35,084 nt of DNA from Sphingopyxis sp. (GCA_016463225.1 JAEMRT010000019.1:31422-66505); one strand, 5' to 3'. Shown: positions 1 through 8,522, numbered from the stretch's first letter. Notes: a model not told the origin generated them from the letters alone. Translations and numbers: made by a program.

Positions 1-38
1 CGCTCGACACAAACGGGAAAGTAAGCAGGTAATTTCCG

Positions 39-1508
39 ATGGCGTTGGGTCCGCGCCTCGATCTCCGCCAGTCGCAATCGCTGGTGATGACGCCGCAGCT
101 GCAGCAAGCGATCAAGCTGCTGGCGCTGTCGAACCTCGAACTCGAAGCCTATCTGGCCGAGGCGCTCGAGGGCAATCCGCTGCTCGATGCGACGTCGGGC
201 GATAGCGATGGCAGTGCGGGCGATGCGAATGACAGTCCGGGTGACGATGCGCCGATAACCGAGGCGGCGGCGCTTGATGCCGACCATGCCTTGTCGTCGG
301 ACACCGGCACCGCGAACGACCTCGATGTCGATATGACCGCCGAAAGCTTTCACCACGACAGCGTCAGCGACAATGTCGGGCTGTCGGGCAGCGACAGCGA
401 GGGCATCGATTTCGACAGCTTCGCGGGCGAGGACGAGACGCTGCACGGCCATCTGCTCTCGCAGGTCGGCGAACGCTTCAGCGGGCTGGAGGCGATGATC
501 GCCGAGCATCTGGTCGCCCTGATCGACGAGACCGGCTATCTGCGCGCCGACCTCGCCGAGGTCGCGCAGCGGCTCGGGGTGCCGCTGGCGCTGGTCGAGA
601 GCGTGCTTGCGGGGGTGCAATGTTTCGACCCGTCGGGGGTCGGCGGGCGCGACCTTGCCGAATGTATCGCGATCCAGGCGCGCGAGGCCGACCGCTACGA
701 CCCCGCCATGGCAACAATGATTGCGCATCTCGAGCTGGTGGCCAAAGGCGCCTTTCCCCAGTTGAAGCGCATCTGCGGCGTCGACGACGAGGATCTTGCC
801 GACATGATTCGCGAATTGCGCAATTATGATCCCAAGCCCGGGCTGAAATTCGGCGGCGATGCGACGCAGGCGGTCGTCCCCGACCTGTTCATTCGTCAGA
901 CCGCCAAAGGCTGGGCGGTCGAGATCAACAGCGGCACCCTGCCGCGCCTGCTCGTCAATCGCCGCTATTATACCGAACTGGCGACGGGGGCGGCGGCAAA
1001 GAGCAAGGCGTGGCTGTCCGAGCAGCTGGCGAGCGCCAACTGGCTGGTGCGCGCGCTCGACCAGCGGCAGCGCACGATCGTCAAGGTCGCGAGCGCGATC
1101 GTCAAGCAACAGGAGGGCTTTTTCCTCCACGGCGTCGCGCACATGCGTCCGCTGACCTTGCGGCAGGTCGCCGAAGAAATCGGCATGCACGAATCGACCG
1201 TTAGTCGCGTAACGAGCAACAAATATCTCAGCTGTCCGCGCGGGCTGTTCGAACTCAAATACTTCTTCTCGAGCGGCATTTCAGCGACCGAGGGCGATGG
1301 CGCGGTGTCGTCCGAATCGATCAAGAGCCGGATCAAGGCGATGATCGAGGCCGAGGATGCCAAGGCGATCCTGTCCGACGAGACGATCGCGCAGAAACTG
1401 TCGGCCGAGGGCCACGACATCGCGCGGCGCACCGTGGTGAAGTACCGCGAGGCGATGGGGTTTGGATCTTCGGTGCAAAGGCGGCGGCAAAAGGCGCTGG
1501 CGGGATAG
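39..1508 (+). CDS. rpoN: RNA polymerase sigma-54 factor RpoN
   Basis: Alternative sigma factor that directs core RNA polymerase to -24/-12 promoters and needs an AAA+ activator to open DNA. The 489-residue protein has the full family layout: a Gln/Leu-rich region I (residues about 5-50, with SLVMTPQLQQAIKLLALS), an acidic Asp/Gly/Ser-rich region II (about 52-110), the core-binding and activator-contact domain (about 120-310), a helix-turn-helix near 375-395 (LRQVAEEIGMHESTVSRV) and an RpoN box at 462-471 (ARRTVVKYRE). The ATG at 39 has a purine-rich AGCAGG about 10 bases upstream and starts exactly at the family N-terminus. The usual downstream hpf/raiA and ptsN genes are absent here; a palindromic repeat and rpmJ follow instead. 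Identity is certain; the regulon cannot be read from the window. Confidence 0.97.
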   Translation: MALGPRLDLRQSQSLVMTPQLQQAIKLLALSNLELEAYLAEALEGNPLLDATSGDSDGSAGDANDSPGDDAPITEAAALDADHALSSDTGTANDLDVDMTAESFHHDSVSDNVGLSGSDSEGIDFDSFAGEDETLHGHLLSQVGERFSGLEAMIAEHLVALIDETGYLRADLAEVAQRLGVPLALVESVLAGVQCFDPSGVGGRDLAECIAIQAREADRYDPAMATMIAHLELVAKGAFPQLKRICGVDDEDLADMIRELRNYDPKPGLKFGGDATQAVVPDLFIRQTAKGWAVEINSGTLPRLLVNRRYYTELATGAAAKSKAWLSEQLASANWLVRALDQRQRTIVKVASAIVKQQEGFFLHGVAHMRPLTLRQVAEEIGMHESTVSRVTSNKYLSCPRGLFELKYFFSSGISATEGDGAVSSESIKSRIKAMIEAEDAKAILSDETIAQKLSAEGHDIARRTVVKYREAMGFGSSVQRRRQKALAG

Positions 1509-1514
1509 CGATCC

Positions 1515-1604
1515 CGTCGCCCCAGCGAAGGCGGGGGCCGCCGGCAGTTTATGAAGCAGCGTCGGGTAAGCCCGACAACGGCCCCCGCCTTCGCGGGGGC
1601 GACG
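1515..1604. repeat. 90-bp palindromic intergenic repeat, copy 1
   Basis: Two inverted arms of about 25 bases (1515-1541 and 1578-1604, outer end CGTCGCCCC, inner core GAAGGCGGGGGCC) flank a loop that itself contains a perfect small hairpin (GTCGGG TAAG CCCGAC, 1561-1576). It begins 7 bases after the rpoN stop. The right arm is followed by GTTTTCT, so the structure could also end rpoN transcription. Related copies lie at 11327-11415 and 17435-17529. The form is that of REP-like elements; the family assignment is inference. Confidence 0.8.
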
Positions 1605-1623
1605 TTTTCTCGTCGGCAGACGG

Positions 1624-1651
1624 TTGACTTTTGGGGCCCATCCCCATAGTT
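1624..1651 (+). promoter_or_regulatory. candidate sigma-70 promoter of rpmJ
   Basis: TTGACT at 1624-1629 is followed after 15-16 bases by CATAGT/ATAGTT (1645-1651), about 45 bases before the rpmJ start. The -35 is good and the -10 moderate. It sits between the repeat and the gene, as expected if rpmJ is transcribed apart from rpoN. Confidence 0.35.
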
Positions 1652-1694
1652 GCGCCGCTTCGCGTCAATACGCCAAGATTTACGGACAGAGATC

Positions 1695-1820
1695 ATGAAG
1701 ATTCGCAACAGCCTGAAGTCGCTGAAGGACCGCCATCGCGATAACCGCGTTATCCGCCGTCGTGGCCGCACCTATGTGATCAACAAGACCAACCGCCGCT
1801 TCAAGGCGCGCCAGGGCTGA
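1695..1820 (+). CDS. rpmJ: 50S ribosomal protein L36, cysteine-free form
   Basis: A 41-residue, very basic protein starting [17 protein letters not shown] and ending NRRFKARQG, which is the alphaproteobacterial L36 of the longer YkgO-like (type B, C-minus) form. The zinc-ribbon cysteines of classical 37-38-residue L36 are absent, so no structural zinc is expected. It belongs to the large ribosomal subunit near the peptidyl-transferase region. The ATG at 1695 lies 9 bases after a purine stretch (GGACAGAG). It is a single-gene unit between rpoN and the HAD gene. The name ykgO would be equally acceptable. Confidence 0.93.
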   Translation: MKIRNSLKSLKDRHRDNRVIRRRGRTYVINKTNRRFKARQG

Positions 1821-1917
1821 TGCCCCGGCGCGGGGTGTTTTCGCCCCGTTTGCTTGTGATGAACAGCGTACCGCCGTCGGATGCTTCCGGCGGCGCTTTC
1901 GCGTGTCTGGGGCGTCT

Positions 1918-2529
1918 ATGATTCGCCAAAGCGTGATCTTTGACGTCGGCCGCGTCCTGTTCGACTGGGATTTGCGCTACCTCTTCGCGAAGCTGATCGC
2001 CGACCGGGACGAGCTCGAACGGTTCGTCACCAATGTCGTGACGCCGCAGTGGCATTTCCAGCATGATGCGGGCCGCCCGCTCGCCGACATGCTGCCCGAG
2101 CGGAAAGCCGAATTCCCGGACCATGCCGCGTTGATCGATGCGTATGCGACGCGGTTCAACGAAACGATTCCCGCGGCGATGCCGGGTAGTCTCGCACTGG
2201 TCGAGCGGCTCGACGCGGCGGGGGTGCCTTTGTTCGCGATCACCAATTTCGGGCATGAATTCTGGGAGGGCTTCCGCCCGACCCGGCCGATCTTCGACCG
2301 CTTCCAGGGCATCATCGTGTCGGGGACCGAGAAATTGATGAAGCCCGATCCCGCGATCTACCGCCTCGCGCTCGATCGCTTCGGGATCGACCCCGCGGGG
2401 GCGCTGTTCGTCGATGACGTGGCGGCGAATGTCGCGGGGGCCGAATCACTCGGCATCGCCGGCCATTTGTTCAAAGGCGCGGCGATGCTCGAAAACGATC
2501 TGGTCCGGCGCGGCTATTTGCCGGGCTGA
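1918..2529 (+). CDS. HAD-superfamily (subfamily IA, YihX-like) hydrolase
   Basis: Predicted cytoplasmic phosphatase of 203 residues. All four HAD motifs are visible: motif I FDVGRVLFDWD near the N-terminus, motif II ITNF, motif III lysine in KLMKPDPAIY and motif IV FVDDVAANV. In motif I the second Asp of the usual DxD is a glycine (DVG), as in YihX and epoxide-hydrolase-like HAD proteins, so the general acid may be unusual or hydrolysis may follow the YihX pattern. The ATG at 1918 gives the motif its normal distance from the N-terminus; a GTG at 1903 is an in-frame alternative. Its 3' end overlaps the convergent hydrolase gene by 16 bases. The substrate is unknown; sugar phosphates are only a family-based guess. 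Confidence 0.88.
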   Translation: MIRQSVIFDVGRVLFDWDLRYLFAKLIADRDELERFVTNVVTPQWHFQHDAGRPLADMLPERKAEFPDHAALIDAYATRFNETIPAAMPGSLALVERLDAAGVPLFAITNFGHEFWEGFRPTRPIFDRFQGIIVSGTEKLMKPDPAIYRLALDRFGIDPAGALFVDDVAANVAGAESLGIAGHLFKGAAMLENDLVRRGYLPG

Positions 2530-3953
2530 TCGAAGCGCAGCACGAGTCGGCGTCCGGTCGCAATCTCGGCGGCAAAGCTGCCATCGGCCTGCGCGCGCAG
2601 GTCAGCGATACCGAACGGATTGACGAGCCCGGCGCGGGACAGACCGCCTTGGGGGGCGAGCCCGATCAGCGTCAGCGGCGCGTCGGTCCGCTGCATCGCG
2701 GTGCCGAAATAGGCGCGCATTGCGGCATGTTGTTCGGCGGTGCCGACGCACAGCCCCCGGTCGATCCGAAAGCGAACAGCACCTTCGACCGCGGCGTCGC
2801 CGAACGTCCCCCGGTAGCGTTGCGCGCCGACCGGACAGGCGGTTGTGGTCAGTCCCGTGGGCACGCGGCGGAATGGCGCTGCGATCATCTGCGCGGTCGG
2901 CTCCATCCGCGACACCCATGAGGCATTTGCCAGCACGCTGACCGCGGTGTGTTCGGCGCGCCACAGCCCGACGGTGCTGCGCGCGCCGATCGCGCTGCCG
3001 TTATGATGGACAAAGGGCGCGCCGTCGGGGTCGCGGCTGATGCGCCAGCCGAAGCCGACGCCATAGTCGGGCTCGCCCGCAGGCCGTCCGTCAGCGAGCA
3101 GAACCGGCACCAGCATGGCATCGAAAGTGGCCGGGCGGACGATCTTCGCATCGATCATCTGCCCGCCGAAAGTCGCGACCGCGCCCGCCGTCCCGCTCAG
3201 CCCGCCGCCGCCCCAGGTATAACTGAAGTCGTGCCGCGGCATTTCGACGACGCGTCCGGCTTCGAACCCATAGGCGCGCGACGCGTTGGGATCACCGCTG
3301 TGCGTTGCGTCGGCGCGGATGGCGAGGCCGGGGACCAGCTGCCGCGTCACATAGTCGGGGAAGGATTGACCCGCGTGTTCCTCGACCAAGGTGCCGAGGA
3401 GCGTGTATCCCCATGACGAATAGCTGTAGGCGGTGCCCGGAGGGGTGAGCAGGTTGCGATCGGCGAAGATCGCGACGGCTTCGCGCCCTGTGCGATAATG
3501 TCGGGCGCCGCGATCGCGATCGACGTCCTGATAATGCGGTAGCCCCGATGTATGCGCGGCGAGATGGCGCGGAGTGATCGCGGGCCAGCGGGCGCCGAGC
3601 CCCGGCAATTGGCGCTGGAAGGGTGCGTCAAGGTCGAGCTTGCCCTCTTCCGCAAGCTTTGCGGCGGCGGTGACGGTGAACAGCTTGGACACGCTGGCGA
3701 GGCGGAACAGCGTATCGCGCGTCACCGGCGCGCGGCCTTCGATGTCGCGCAGGCCGCTCGATCCCTCCCACACGATCTTGCCGTCCTGCCACACCGCGGC
3801 GCCCATGCCCGGAACGCCGTTGCTCTCGCGCAGCGTATCGAGCAGGCGCTGGGCTATGATGGCGGCATCGGCGCGCGGTTCGGCCTGGGCGGTTGATGTG
3901 CTCGCCAGCAAAGCCGTCAGGCCTGCAACGCACGCGGTCGATCTTGTCGTCAT
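2514..3953 (-). CDS. secreted serine hydrolase, beta-lactamase/PBP4-like fold (class C related)
   Basis: A 479-residue protein with a signal peptide (about residues 1-24, ending STAQA-EP), hence periplasmic. Serine beta-lactamase-like motifs are SVSK at 87-90 (nucleophile Ser87, Lys90), YSS at 178-180 in the place of the usual YxN with the family-typical GYTLLG following, and HNG at 317-319 in the place of KTG. Length and motifs fit the broad beta-lactamase/D-aminopeptidase/esterase EstB family rather than a true AmpC. About 100 residues after the HNG motif form an extra C-terminal part. There is no ampR-like neighbour, so a role in antibiotic resistance should not be assumed. The substrate is not known. 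Confidence 0.88.
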   Translation of the reverse strand: MTTRSTACVAGLTALLASTSTAQAEPRADAAIIAQRLLDTLRESNGVPGMGAAVWQDGKIVWEGSSGLRDIEGRAPVTRDTLFRLASVSKLFTVTAAAKLAEEGKLDLDAPFQRQLPGLGARWPAITPRHLAAHTSGLPHYQDVDRDRGARHYRTGREAVAIFADRNLLTPPGTAYSYSSWGYTLLGTLVEEHAGQSFPDYVTRQLVPGLAIRADATHSGDPNASRAYGFEAGRVVEMPRHDFSYTWGGGGLSGTAGAVATFGGQMIDAKIVRPATFDAMLVPVLLADGRPAGEPDYGVGFGWRISRDPDGAPFVHHNGSAIGARSTVGLWRAEHTAVSVLANASWVSRMEPTAQMIAAPFRRVPTGLTTTACPVGAQRYRGTFGDAAVEGAVRFRIDRGLCVGTAEQHAAMRAYFGTAMQRTDAPLTLIGLAPQGGLSRAGLVNPFGIADLRAQADGSFAAEIATGRRLVLRFDQPGK

Positions 3954-4043
3954 TCCGTCTCTCCCTCGATGGAGGGGAGGCGGTGATGGCGAGCTGTCGC
4001 ACCGATGTGCCGAAATGTCGCGCGCTTGTCGCAGACCGCGGCG

Positions 4044-4154
4044 CTATCGGTACCGGTACATATTTTGCGACCCCCAGTGGCCCGGCTTGCCGACATGGCC
4101 CGCGCCCGCAATGCCATCTGCGCCGAATTTGTCGAATGGGGGATAGCGGTTCAT
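4044..4154 (-). CDS. possible 36-aa small protein or remnant with oligopeptidase-like GAGH motif
   Basis: In the 240-base gap between the serine hydrolase and the small membrane protein, the minus strand reads MNRYPPFDKF from an ATG at 4154 to a TAG at 4044-4046. The centre is AGAGHVGKPGHWG. The same frame is open back to the TAG that ends the membrane protein gene at 4194. The central motif matches GAGHAGKSGRWG around catalytic His692 of the oligopeptidase encoded 450 bases away, in both residues and most bases. No clear ribosome-binding site precedes the ATG. It may be a real small gene, a degraded fragment of a duplicated peptidase end, or chance. Confidence 0.25.
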   Translation of the reverse strand: MNRYPPFDKFGADGIAGAGHVGKPGHWGSQNMYRYR

Positions 4155-4193
4155 CGACACGCCGACGTTGGAGCGCGAGTTGAATGCGCGATG

Positions 4194-4457
4194 CTATCGT
4201 TTCATACGATCGCGCACATCCGTCGTTGGGGCCACCAAAGGATAGATCAGGTTGAACAGCCAACTCGCGGCACCAGCCAAGACGATAACCAAAATTCCGA
4301 GCGGCGTGCGGCGCCTGCCTCCCATCTCGATCAACGGCGTGTCAGCGAACATCCGCCAGATGACTTCGTGAGCGAGATAGGCGGCGAACCCAATAAACAG
4401 CAGGTGTATCAGAAGGCGTTTCCACGAAACGACCATGGGCTGTAGCTGTTCGGACAT
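4194..4457 (-). CDS. small hypothetical membrane protein (2 TM segments)
   Basis: An 87-residue protein with two strongly hydrophobic segments at about residues 14-31 (LLIHLLFIGFAAYLAHEVIW) and 52-73 (LGILVIVLAGAASWLFNLIY), joined by a basic loop (GGRRRTP). No family is recognised. Its ATG lies 6 bases after the stop of the upstream oligopeptidase gene on the same strand, so the two are probably co-transcribed. Met8 (MVVSWKRLL) is an alternative start. The coding DNA is somewhat less GC-biased than its neighbours, as often seen for lineage-specific small genes. Confidence 0.6.
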   Translation of the reverse strand: MSEQLQPMVVSWKRLLIHLLFIGFAAYLAHEVIWRMFADTPLIEMGGRRRTPLGILVIVLAGAASWLFNLIYPLVAPTTDVRDRMKR

Positions 4458-4463
4458 CCGAGA

Positions 4464-6626
4464 CTATTGCTCCACCCCCAGCTGCGTCAGGATGAACGCA
4501 AATTCCTCGGCATCTTCGCGCAGCGCGCCCCAGCGGCCCGACTTGCCCGCATGGCCTGCGCCCATGTTGGTGCGCAGCAGCAGCGTCGCGTCGTTGGTGC
4601 GCGTCGCGCGCAGCTTGGCGACCCATTTGGCGGGTTCCCAATAGGTCACGCGCGGGTCGTTGAGCCCCGCTGACACCAGCATCGGCGGGTAGGCCTTGGC
4701 GGTCACATTGTCATAGGGGCTGTACGCCAGCATATAATCGAACGCCGCCTTGTCGGTGACCGGATTGCCCCATTCGGGCCATTCGCCGGGAGTCAGCGGC
4801 AGCGTTTCGTCGACCATCGTGTTGATGACGTCGACAAAGGGTACGCCCGCGAGCACCGCGCCCCACAGCTCGGGCGCCTCGTTATAGACGACGCCCATCA
4901 CCTGCCCGCCGGCCGAGCGGCCCTCGATCGATATCTTGCCCGCGCTGGTATATTTCGCCGCGATCAGGCCCTTGGCGACGTCGATGAAATCGTTGAAGGT
5001 ATTTTTGCGCGCGGTGGTCTTGCCCGCAAGATACCAGGCGCGCCCCAGATCGTCGCCGCCACGGACATGCGCGATCGCATAGATCATGCCGCGGTCGACC
5101 AGGCTGAGGCGGGTCGTCGAAAAACCCGGCGGGACGCGGTAACCGTAGCTGCCATAAACATAGAGGTGCATTGGCGCGCTGCCGTCGCGCGGCGTGCCTT
5201 TCTTGTACACCAGCGACACCGGCACCGGGGTGCCATCGCGCGCGGGCATGCTAACCAGTTCGGTTACATATTCCTCCTTGGCGTAACCGGATGGAATCTC
5301 CTGCACCTTCAGCGTTTCAAGCTTTTTGCCCGCGACATCGAAATCGAACACCGTGTCGGGGGTGACCATCGATTCATAGTCGAGCCGCAGCTTGTCCTGA
5401 TGATATTCGGGATTGTCGCCAAGGCCCGCCACATAAGTCGCCTCGGGGAACTGGATCCGGCCGGTGGTCAGCGGCGCGTCATATTGGCGGATATCGACCT
5501 GATCGACGCCCTGCTCGCGCGATTCGAGGACGAAATAGTCGCGGAAGATTGCCAGCCCGGTGATGTAGGTTGCGTCCGAACCCGGGATCAGCGTTTTCCA
5601 TTCGCCGGGCTTGGTGAGGCTGGCGGTGGCGACGCGGAAATTGGCGTGCTCGTCGTTGGTATAGACGTAGAGCGTCCCCTCGCGCTCATCGACGCTATAT
5701 TCACGGCCTTTCTGGCGCGCCGAGACGAGCTGCGGTTTCGCTTCGGGATTGTCGGCAGGGAGGAGATAGACTTCGCTTGTTTCGTTATCGCCCGTCGCGA
5801 TGACAATATAATTGTCCGCCGCAGTCTTGCCGATGCCGACGCCGAAACCGATGTCGGCCTCCTTGTAGAGCAATTTGTCGGCGCTCACCGGCGTGCCGAG
5901 CTTGTGCAGCCGGACATTGTCGGTGCGCCAATTCTCGTTGGCGAGGCCGTAGAGCAAGGCGTCGCTCTGCGCGGTCCAGACGAGCGATGACAGGGTACCG
6001 GGGATGACGTCGGGCAGGTCTTCCCACGTCATCAGATTCCTGAAGCGGACCTCGAAGCGCTCGGAGCCATTGTCGTCGACCGCATAGGCCATCAGCTTGC
6101 CGTCGGGGCTGATCGACACTTCGCCGAGGCGGAAATATTCCTTGCCCTTGGCCATCGCAACCTCGTCGAGGATGATTTCCGCATCGTCGGCTGCGACGGG
6201 CCGTCGATACCATTTCTTGTATTCGGCGCCTTCTTCATATTCGACCCAGTAAATCCAGTCGCCGTCCTTTTGCGGCACGCTCGAATCGGCTTCCTTGATC
6301 CGGCCCTTCATCTCCTGGAACAAGGTTTCGACCAGCGCGGCATGCGGCTTCATCGCCGCGTCGAAATAGCTGTTTTCGGCCTTCACATAATCGAGCACAT
6401 CCTTGTCATCGATCACTGGATAACTCTCGTCCTTCAGCCAGTGGTACGGATCGGACAGCGTCTTGCCGTGCAGCGTCATTTCGTGCGGGCGCTTTTCGGC
6501 GACCGGTGTGGCGGACAGGGCAGGGGCTTCATTGGTCAATGCGGCGTCTTTCTGTTGGGCGAGCAGGGGCGATGATGCGACAAGCGGGGTGGCAATTGCC
6601 GCCAGAAACATCCAAATAGCGCGCAT
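4464..6626 (-). CDS. ptrB: S9A-family oligopeptidase B (protease II), secreted
   Basis: A serine oligopeptidase that cleaves short peptides, in this family usually after basic residues. The 720-residue protein has a signal peptide (MRAIWMFLAAIATPLVASSPLLA), so this copy probably acts in the periplasm, unlike cytosolic PtrB of enterobacteria. The N-terminal seven-bladed propeller domain spans about 45-460, followed by an alpha/beta-hydrolase domain with the triad Ser571 (GRSAGGQ), Asp657 (GLNDPRV) and His692 (GAGHAGKSGRWG). The reading frame stays open far upstream on this strand, but that extension runs antisense through the aminopeptidase gene. The ATG at 6626, directly before the signal peptide, is therefore the start. 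It is divergent from the aminopeptidase P gene across a 69-base shared promoter region, making a peptide-degradation pair. Confidence 0.95.
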   Translation of the reverse strand: MRAIWMFLAAIATPLVASSPLLAQQKDAALTNEAPALSATPVAEKRPHEMTLHGKTLSDPYHWLKDESYPVIDDKDVLDYVKAENSYFDAAMKPHAALVETLFQEMKGRIKEADSSVPQKDGDWIYWVEYEEGAEYKKWYRRPVAADDAEIILDEVAMAKGKEYFRLGEVSISPDGKLMAYAVDDNGSERFEVRFRNLMTWEDLPDVIPGTLSSLVWTAQSDALLYGLANENWRTDNVRLHKLGTPVSADKLLYKEADIGFGVGIGKTAADNYIVIATGDNETSEVYLLPADNPEAKPQLVSARQKGREYSVDEREGTLYVYTNDEHANFRVATASLTKPGEWKTLIPGSDATYITGLAIFRDYFVLESREQGVDQVDIRQYDAPLTTGRIQFPEATYVAGLGDNPEYHQDKLRLDYESMVTPDTVFDFDVAGKKLETLKVQEIPSGYAKEEYVTELVSMPARDGTPVPVSLVYKKGTPRDGSAPMHLYVYGSYGYRVPPGFSTTRLSLVDRGMIYAIAHVRGGDDLGRAWYLAGKTTARKNTFNDFIDVAKGLIAAKYTSAGKISIEGRSAGGQVMGVVYNEAPELWGAVLAGVPFVDVINTMVDETLPLTPGEWPEWGNPVTDKAAFDYMLAYSPYDNVTAKAYPPMLVSAGLNDPRVTYWEPAKWVAKLRATRTNDATLLLRTNMGAGHAGKSGRWGALREDAEEFAFILTQLGVEQ

Positions 6627-6695
6627 CGAAAAATCCCCCGCGGTGTCGCCCGATATGGGCGGGATCGTCAGCGATGTAGGAATAAGGAACGTCTG

Positions 6696-8522
6696 ATGTC
6701 CAGCACCATCCATGCACAACGGCTCACCCGGGTTCGCGCCGAACTCGCCGCGCGGGGCCTCGACGGTTTTGTCGTGCCGATCAGCGACGAGCATATGAGC
6801 GAATATGTCGGTGATTATGCGCAGCGCATGGCGTGGCTCACCGGCTTTGGTGGCTCGGCCGGAACCGCGGCGGTGCTGCCGACCAAGGCCGCGGTGTTTA
6901 TCGACGGGCGTTATACGGTGCAGGTGCGCGACCAGGTTGACGGGTCGCTGTTCGACTATGTCGGGGTGCCGCAGTCGAGCGTTGCGGAATGGCTCGGTAC
7001 GAATGTCACTGCCGGGCAGAAGATCGGTTTCGACCCCTGGCTGCACGGCATCGACTGGGCGCGTGGTCTCGGCAATGCGCTGAAGGCCAAGGGCGCAACG
7101 CTGGTGGCGGTCGATGTGAACCCGCTCGACGCAGCGTGGGATGATCAGCCGGCGCCGAGTGCGGCGCCGGTCGCGGTGCACGATGTCGCGCTCGCGGGGC
7201 AGAGCGCCGTCGACAAGCGCGAAGTGATCGCCGACTGGCTGAAAGCGAACGGTCTCGACACCACGGTGATGACCGCGCTCGATTCGGTCGCCTGGACCTT
7301 CAACATTCGCGGCACCGACGTCAGCCACACCCCGGTCGGGCTGGCCTTTGCGTTGCTTCATGCCGACGCCACCGCCGACCTGTTCATCGCGCCTGAAAAG
7401 GTCACTGATGCGGTGCGCGCGCACCTCGGCAACAGCGTTCGCATCCATGATCGGGACGCGTTCGAGGCGGCGCTCGCCGACCTCAAGGACAAGAAGGTCG
7501 CGGTCGATCCCGACCGGGCCGTCGCGGCGATTTTCACCGCGCTCGAAGCTGCGGGGGCCAAGATCGAACGCCACCGCGACCCCGCGGTGCTGCCCAAGGC
7601 GATCAAGAACGACGTTGAGCTTGGCGGCACCCGCGCCGCGCACGTCCGCGACGGCGTTGCGGTGTCGCGCTTCCTGCAATGGATGGAGGATGTCGCTCCC
7701 CAAGGCGGGCTCGACGAACTCGGCGCCGCGGCGAAGCTGCGCGCGTTTCGCGAAGAGGGCGGCGGGCTTGTCGATCTGAGCTTCGACACGATCTCGGCCG
7801 CTGGGCCGAACGGCGCGCTGCCGCACTACAAGGTCGACGAAAGCACCAACCGCGCGATCGAGACCGGCACGCTCTATCTGGTCGATTCGGGCGGGCAGTA
7901 CGCAGACGGCACGACCGACATCACGCGCACCATCGCGATCGGCGCGCCAACCGCCGAGATGCGCCGCCGCTTCACGCAGGTGCTGAAGGGGCATATCGCG
8001 CTCGCGACCGCGCGCTTTCCCAAGGGCACGCGCGGCAGCCAGCTCGACATCCTTGCGCGCCAATATCTGTGGGCCGATGGAGTCGATTATGCGCATGGCA
8101 CCGGCCACGGCGTCGGTGCCTATCTCGCCGTCCACGAAGGCCCGCAGCGCATCGCCAAGCCCGCGGGCGGGCAGGCGGGGACTGAGGAGCCGCTTCACGC
8201 GGGGATGATCCTGTCGAACGAGCCCGGCTACTACAAGGCGGGCAGCTTTGGCATCCGTATCGAAAATCTGGTGATCGTCGTGCCGGTCAGCATCGACGGC
8301 GCCGAGGAGGATATGCTGGGGTTCGAGACGATCACCTTTGCCCCGATCGCACAAAATCTGGTCGAAACCGCCTTGTTGTCGCCCGCCGAGGCCGACTGGC
8401 TAGACGCCTATCATGCCGCGGTGCTCGAAAAGCTGGCGCCGGGGATGAGCGATGCCGATCGCGACTGGCTTGACGCCGCCTGCGCGCCGCTCGACCGCAC
8501 CCCCGCCGCGCTTGCGGCCTGA
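6696..8522 (+). CDS. pepP: Xaa-Pro aminopeptidase (M24B, aminopeptidase P)
   Basis: Removes the N-terminal residue from peptides with proline at position two. At 608 residues it is the long, three-domain form: two creatinase-like N-terminal domains (about 1-300) and a pita-bread catalytic domain (about 305-550), plus a C-terminal extension found in the APP1-like group. The five metal ligands are all present: Asp397 and Asp408 (DSGG...DITRT), His471 (GTGHGVG), Glu509 (NEPGYY) and Glu544 (GFETITFAP), which predicts a dinuclear Mn enzyme. There is no signal peptide, so it is cytosolic. AAGGAA lies 8-10 bases before the ATG at 6696. The symbol follows function; this long form is not the E. coli PepP type. 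Confidence 0.93.
   Translation: MSSTIHAQRLTRVRAELAARGLDGFVVPISDEHMSEYVGDYAQRMAWLTGFGGSAGTAAVLPTKAAVFIDGRYTVQVRDQVDGSLFDYVGVPQSSVAEWLGTNVTAGQKIGFDPWLHGIDWARGLGNALKAKGATLVAVDVNPLDAAWDDQPAPSAAPVAVHDVALAGQSAVDKREVIADWLKANGLDTTVMTALDSVAWTFNIRGTDVSHTPVGLAFALLHADATADLFIAPEKVTDAVRAHLGNSVRIHDRDAFEAALADLKDKKVAVDPDRAVAAIFTALEAAGAKIERHRDPAVLPKAIKNDVELGGTRAAHVRDGVAVSRFLQWMEDVAPQGGLDELGAAAKLRAFREEGGGLVDLSFDTISAAGPNGALPHYKVDESTNRAIETGTLYLVDSGGQYADGTTDITRTIAIGAPTAEMRRRFTQVLKGHIALATARFPKGTRGSQLDILARQYLWADGVDYAHGTGHGVGAYLAVHEGPQRIAKPAGGQAGTEEPLHAGMILSNEPGYYKAGSFGIRIENLVIVVPVSIDGAEEDMLGFETITFAPIAQNLVETALLSPAEADWLDAYHAAVLEKLAPGMSDADRDWLDAACAPLDRTPAALAA

Noticed and set aside
2514..2529. Tail-to-tail overlap of genes (also 22431-22438 and 30332-30359) as a possible antisense regulatory device
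   Set aside because: Overlaps of 8-28 bases between convergent genes are common in compact genomes and no extra signal was seen.
6627..8354. Minus-strand extension of the oligopeptidase reading frame by more than 570 codons
   Set aside because: It is antisense to the well-supported aminopeptidase P gene and has the Arg/Asp/His-rich composition of a shadow frame. The signal peptide and family N-terminus begin at 6626.
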